Origin: Chitinimonas arctica
GTDB taxonomy: Bacteria > Pseudomonadota > Gammaproteobacteria > Burkholderiales > Chitinimonadaceae
Length of the DNA: 64,000 nucleotides
Direction: 5' to 3'
Assembly: GCF_007431345.1 (NCBI RefSeq)
Contig: NZ_CP041730.1
Location: 1,426,001 to 1,490,000 of the forward strand
Positions 63,644-64,000 of this stretch are shown piece after piece. Every line of letters begins with the position of its first letter. Position 1 is the stretch's first letter. Below the pieces are notes generated by a model. The model worked only from the letters and a program-made list of their open reading frames with translations, ran no database searches and was not told the DNA's origin. The position numbers and the translations under genes are program-made.

Positions 63644-64000
63644 ATGCCCCCCTCCCCTCTTTCTACCGCTGCGGAACGCCAAGCGCTTCGCCGCCAATGC
63701 GATATCGTCGTACCCGGGTTTCCGCAGCTTTCACCCGCAGCGGAGTTTCGTGCCCTGGCCGACTGGTGCGAGGCCAAGCAGATCGAGCATGACAGCTATG
63801 GCGAGGGCGAGTTGCTGGCCAGCCTCGAAAGCAAGCTGGCCAAGCTGTTGGGCAAACCGGCGGCGGTTTTTATGCCCAGCGGCATCATGGCGCAATTGGC
63901 GGCGGTGCAGATTTGGGCGGAACTCAGCGGCCACCCGCGCTTTGGCATGCATCCGACTTCGCACTTGGCCATCCATGAGGAAGAAGCCTATCAGGCACTG
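63644..64000 (+). CDS. Threonine-aldolase-fold PLP enzyme (5' part)
   Basis: The frame starts at ATG 63644 and runs off the window after 119 codons. The sequence (SYGEGELLASLESKLAKLLG, then AAVFMPSGIMAQLAAVQIW) matches the beta-eliminating lyase / low-specificity threonine aldolase fold, although the Lys that binds PLP lies beyond the end. Substrate is not certain from this half. Confidence 0.75.
   Translation, partial: MPPSPLSTAAERQALRRQCDIVVPGFPQLSPAAEFRALADWCEAKQIEHDSYGEGELLASLESKLAKLLGKPAAVFMPSGIMAQLAAVQIWAELSGHPRFGMHPTSHLAIHEEEAYQAL

Overview
The window reads as chromosomal DNA of a GC-rich betaproteobacterium. The support is the housekeeping order tig-clpP-clpX-lon-hupB-tRNA-Val-tRNA-Asp-ppiD, a single-chain PurL of 1318 residues, two loci related to type II secretion, and general protein character. 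A Neisseriales- or Chitinimonas-like host is my guess from memory of gene order; a 16S or whole-proteome search would settle it.

Layout. 1-4.3 kb is accessory DNA. It holds a 223-aa protein of unknown role lying among a dense set of CGGGAAC/GTTCCCG heptamers, two exported proteins of unknown function, and decayed mobile DNA (a phage Nu1-like terminase start, an IS21 istB remnant and a small DUF3562 protein). 4.4-5.4 kb is a Sel1-repeat protein. 5.4-14.7 kb, minus strand, is one tightly packed operon for a secretion or pilus machine related to type II secretion and type IV pili: PilO-like, PilP/GspC-like, a TPR-secretin-cohesin protein, four GspG-like pseudopilins (one frameshifted), GspF, GspE, PilM/GspL-like and PilN-like. 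15.0-24.3 kb is a giant exported SpvB/FG-GAP/RHS protein with an HNH-like toxin tip, followed by a SUKH (SMI1/KNR4) immunity gene and then a 64-aa protein that aligns without gaps to the toxin tip but lacks its first histidine. 24.3-28.8 kb is an islet with two tRNA-like fragments, an exported Cys-rich protein, an RTX fragment and a 767-aa protein with a central hydrophobic block.

From 28.8 kb on the DNA is mostly core chromosome: cheR, ppiD, tRNA-Asp, tRNA-Val, hupB, lon, clpX, clpP, tig, tRNA-Leu, then gspLMN of a second, canonical type II system, gltX, purL, recQ, a two-gene flavin-fold/GAF operon, a hemerythrin protein, an exported unknown, a phosphopantetheinyl transferase, a GNAT enzyme, tRNA-Arg, a diheme cytochrome c, a YfhL-type ferredoxin, an SMR transporter, ettA, a DUF2846 protein, an RluA-type pseudouridine synthase, a TPR protein, a VF530-type protein, a Tim44-like protein, and the 5' part of a threonine-aldolase-fold gene cut by the window end.

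How parts work together. tig, clpP, clpX, lon and ppiD form a protein folding and quality-control block, each with its own spacing or terminator. The 14.7-to-5.4 kb operon has mostly 1-20 bp overlaps, so its subunits are probably translationally coupled. The rhs-SUKH-mimic trio has the order toxin, immunity, toxin-like remnant. The most interesting points are that trio, the unusual cohesin-bearing secretion operon, the heptamer array, and the 31-bp tandem hairpins at 57.2 kb.
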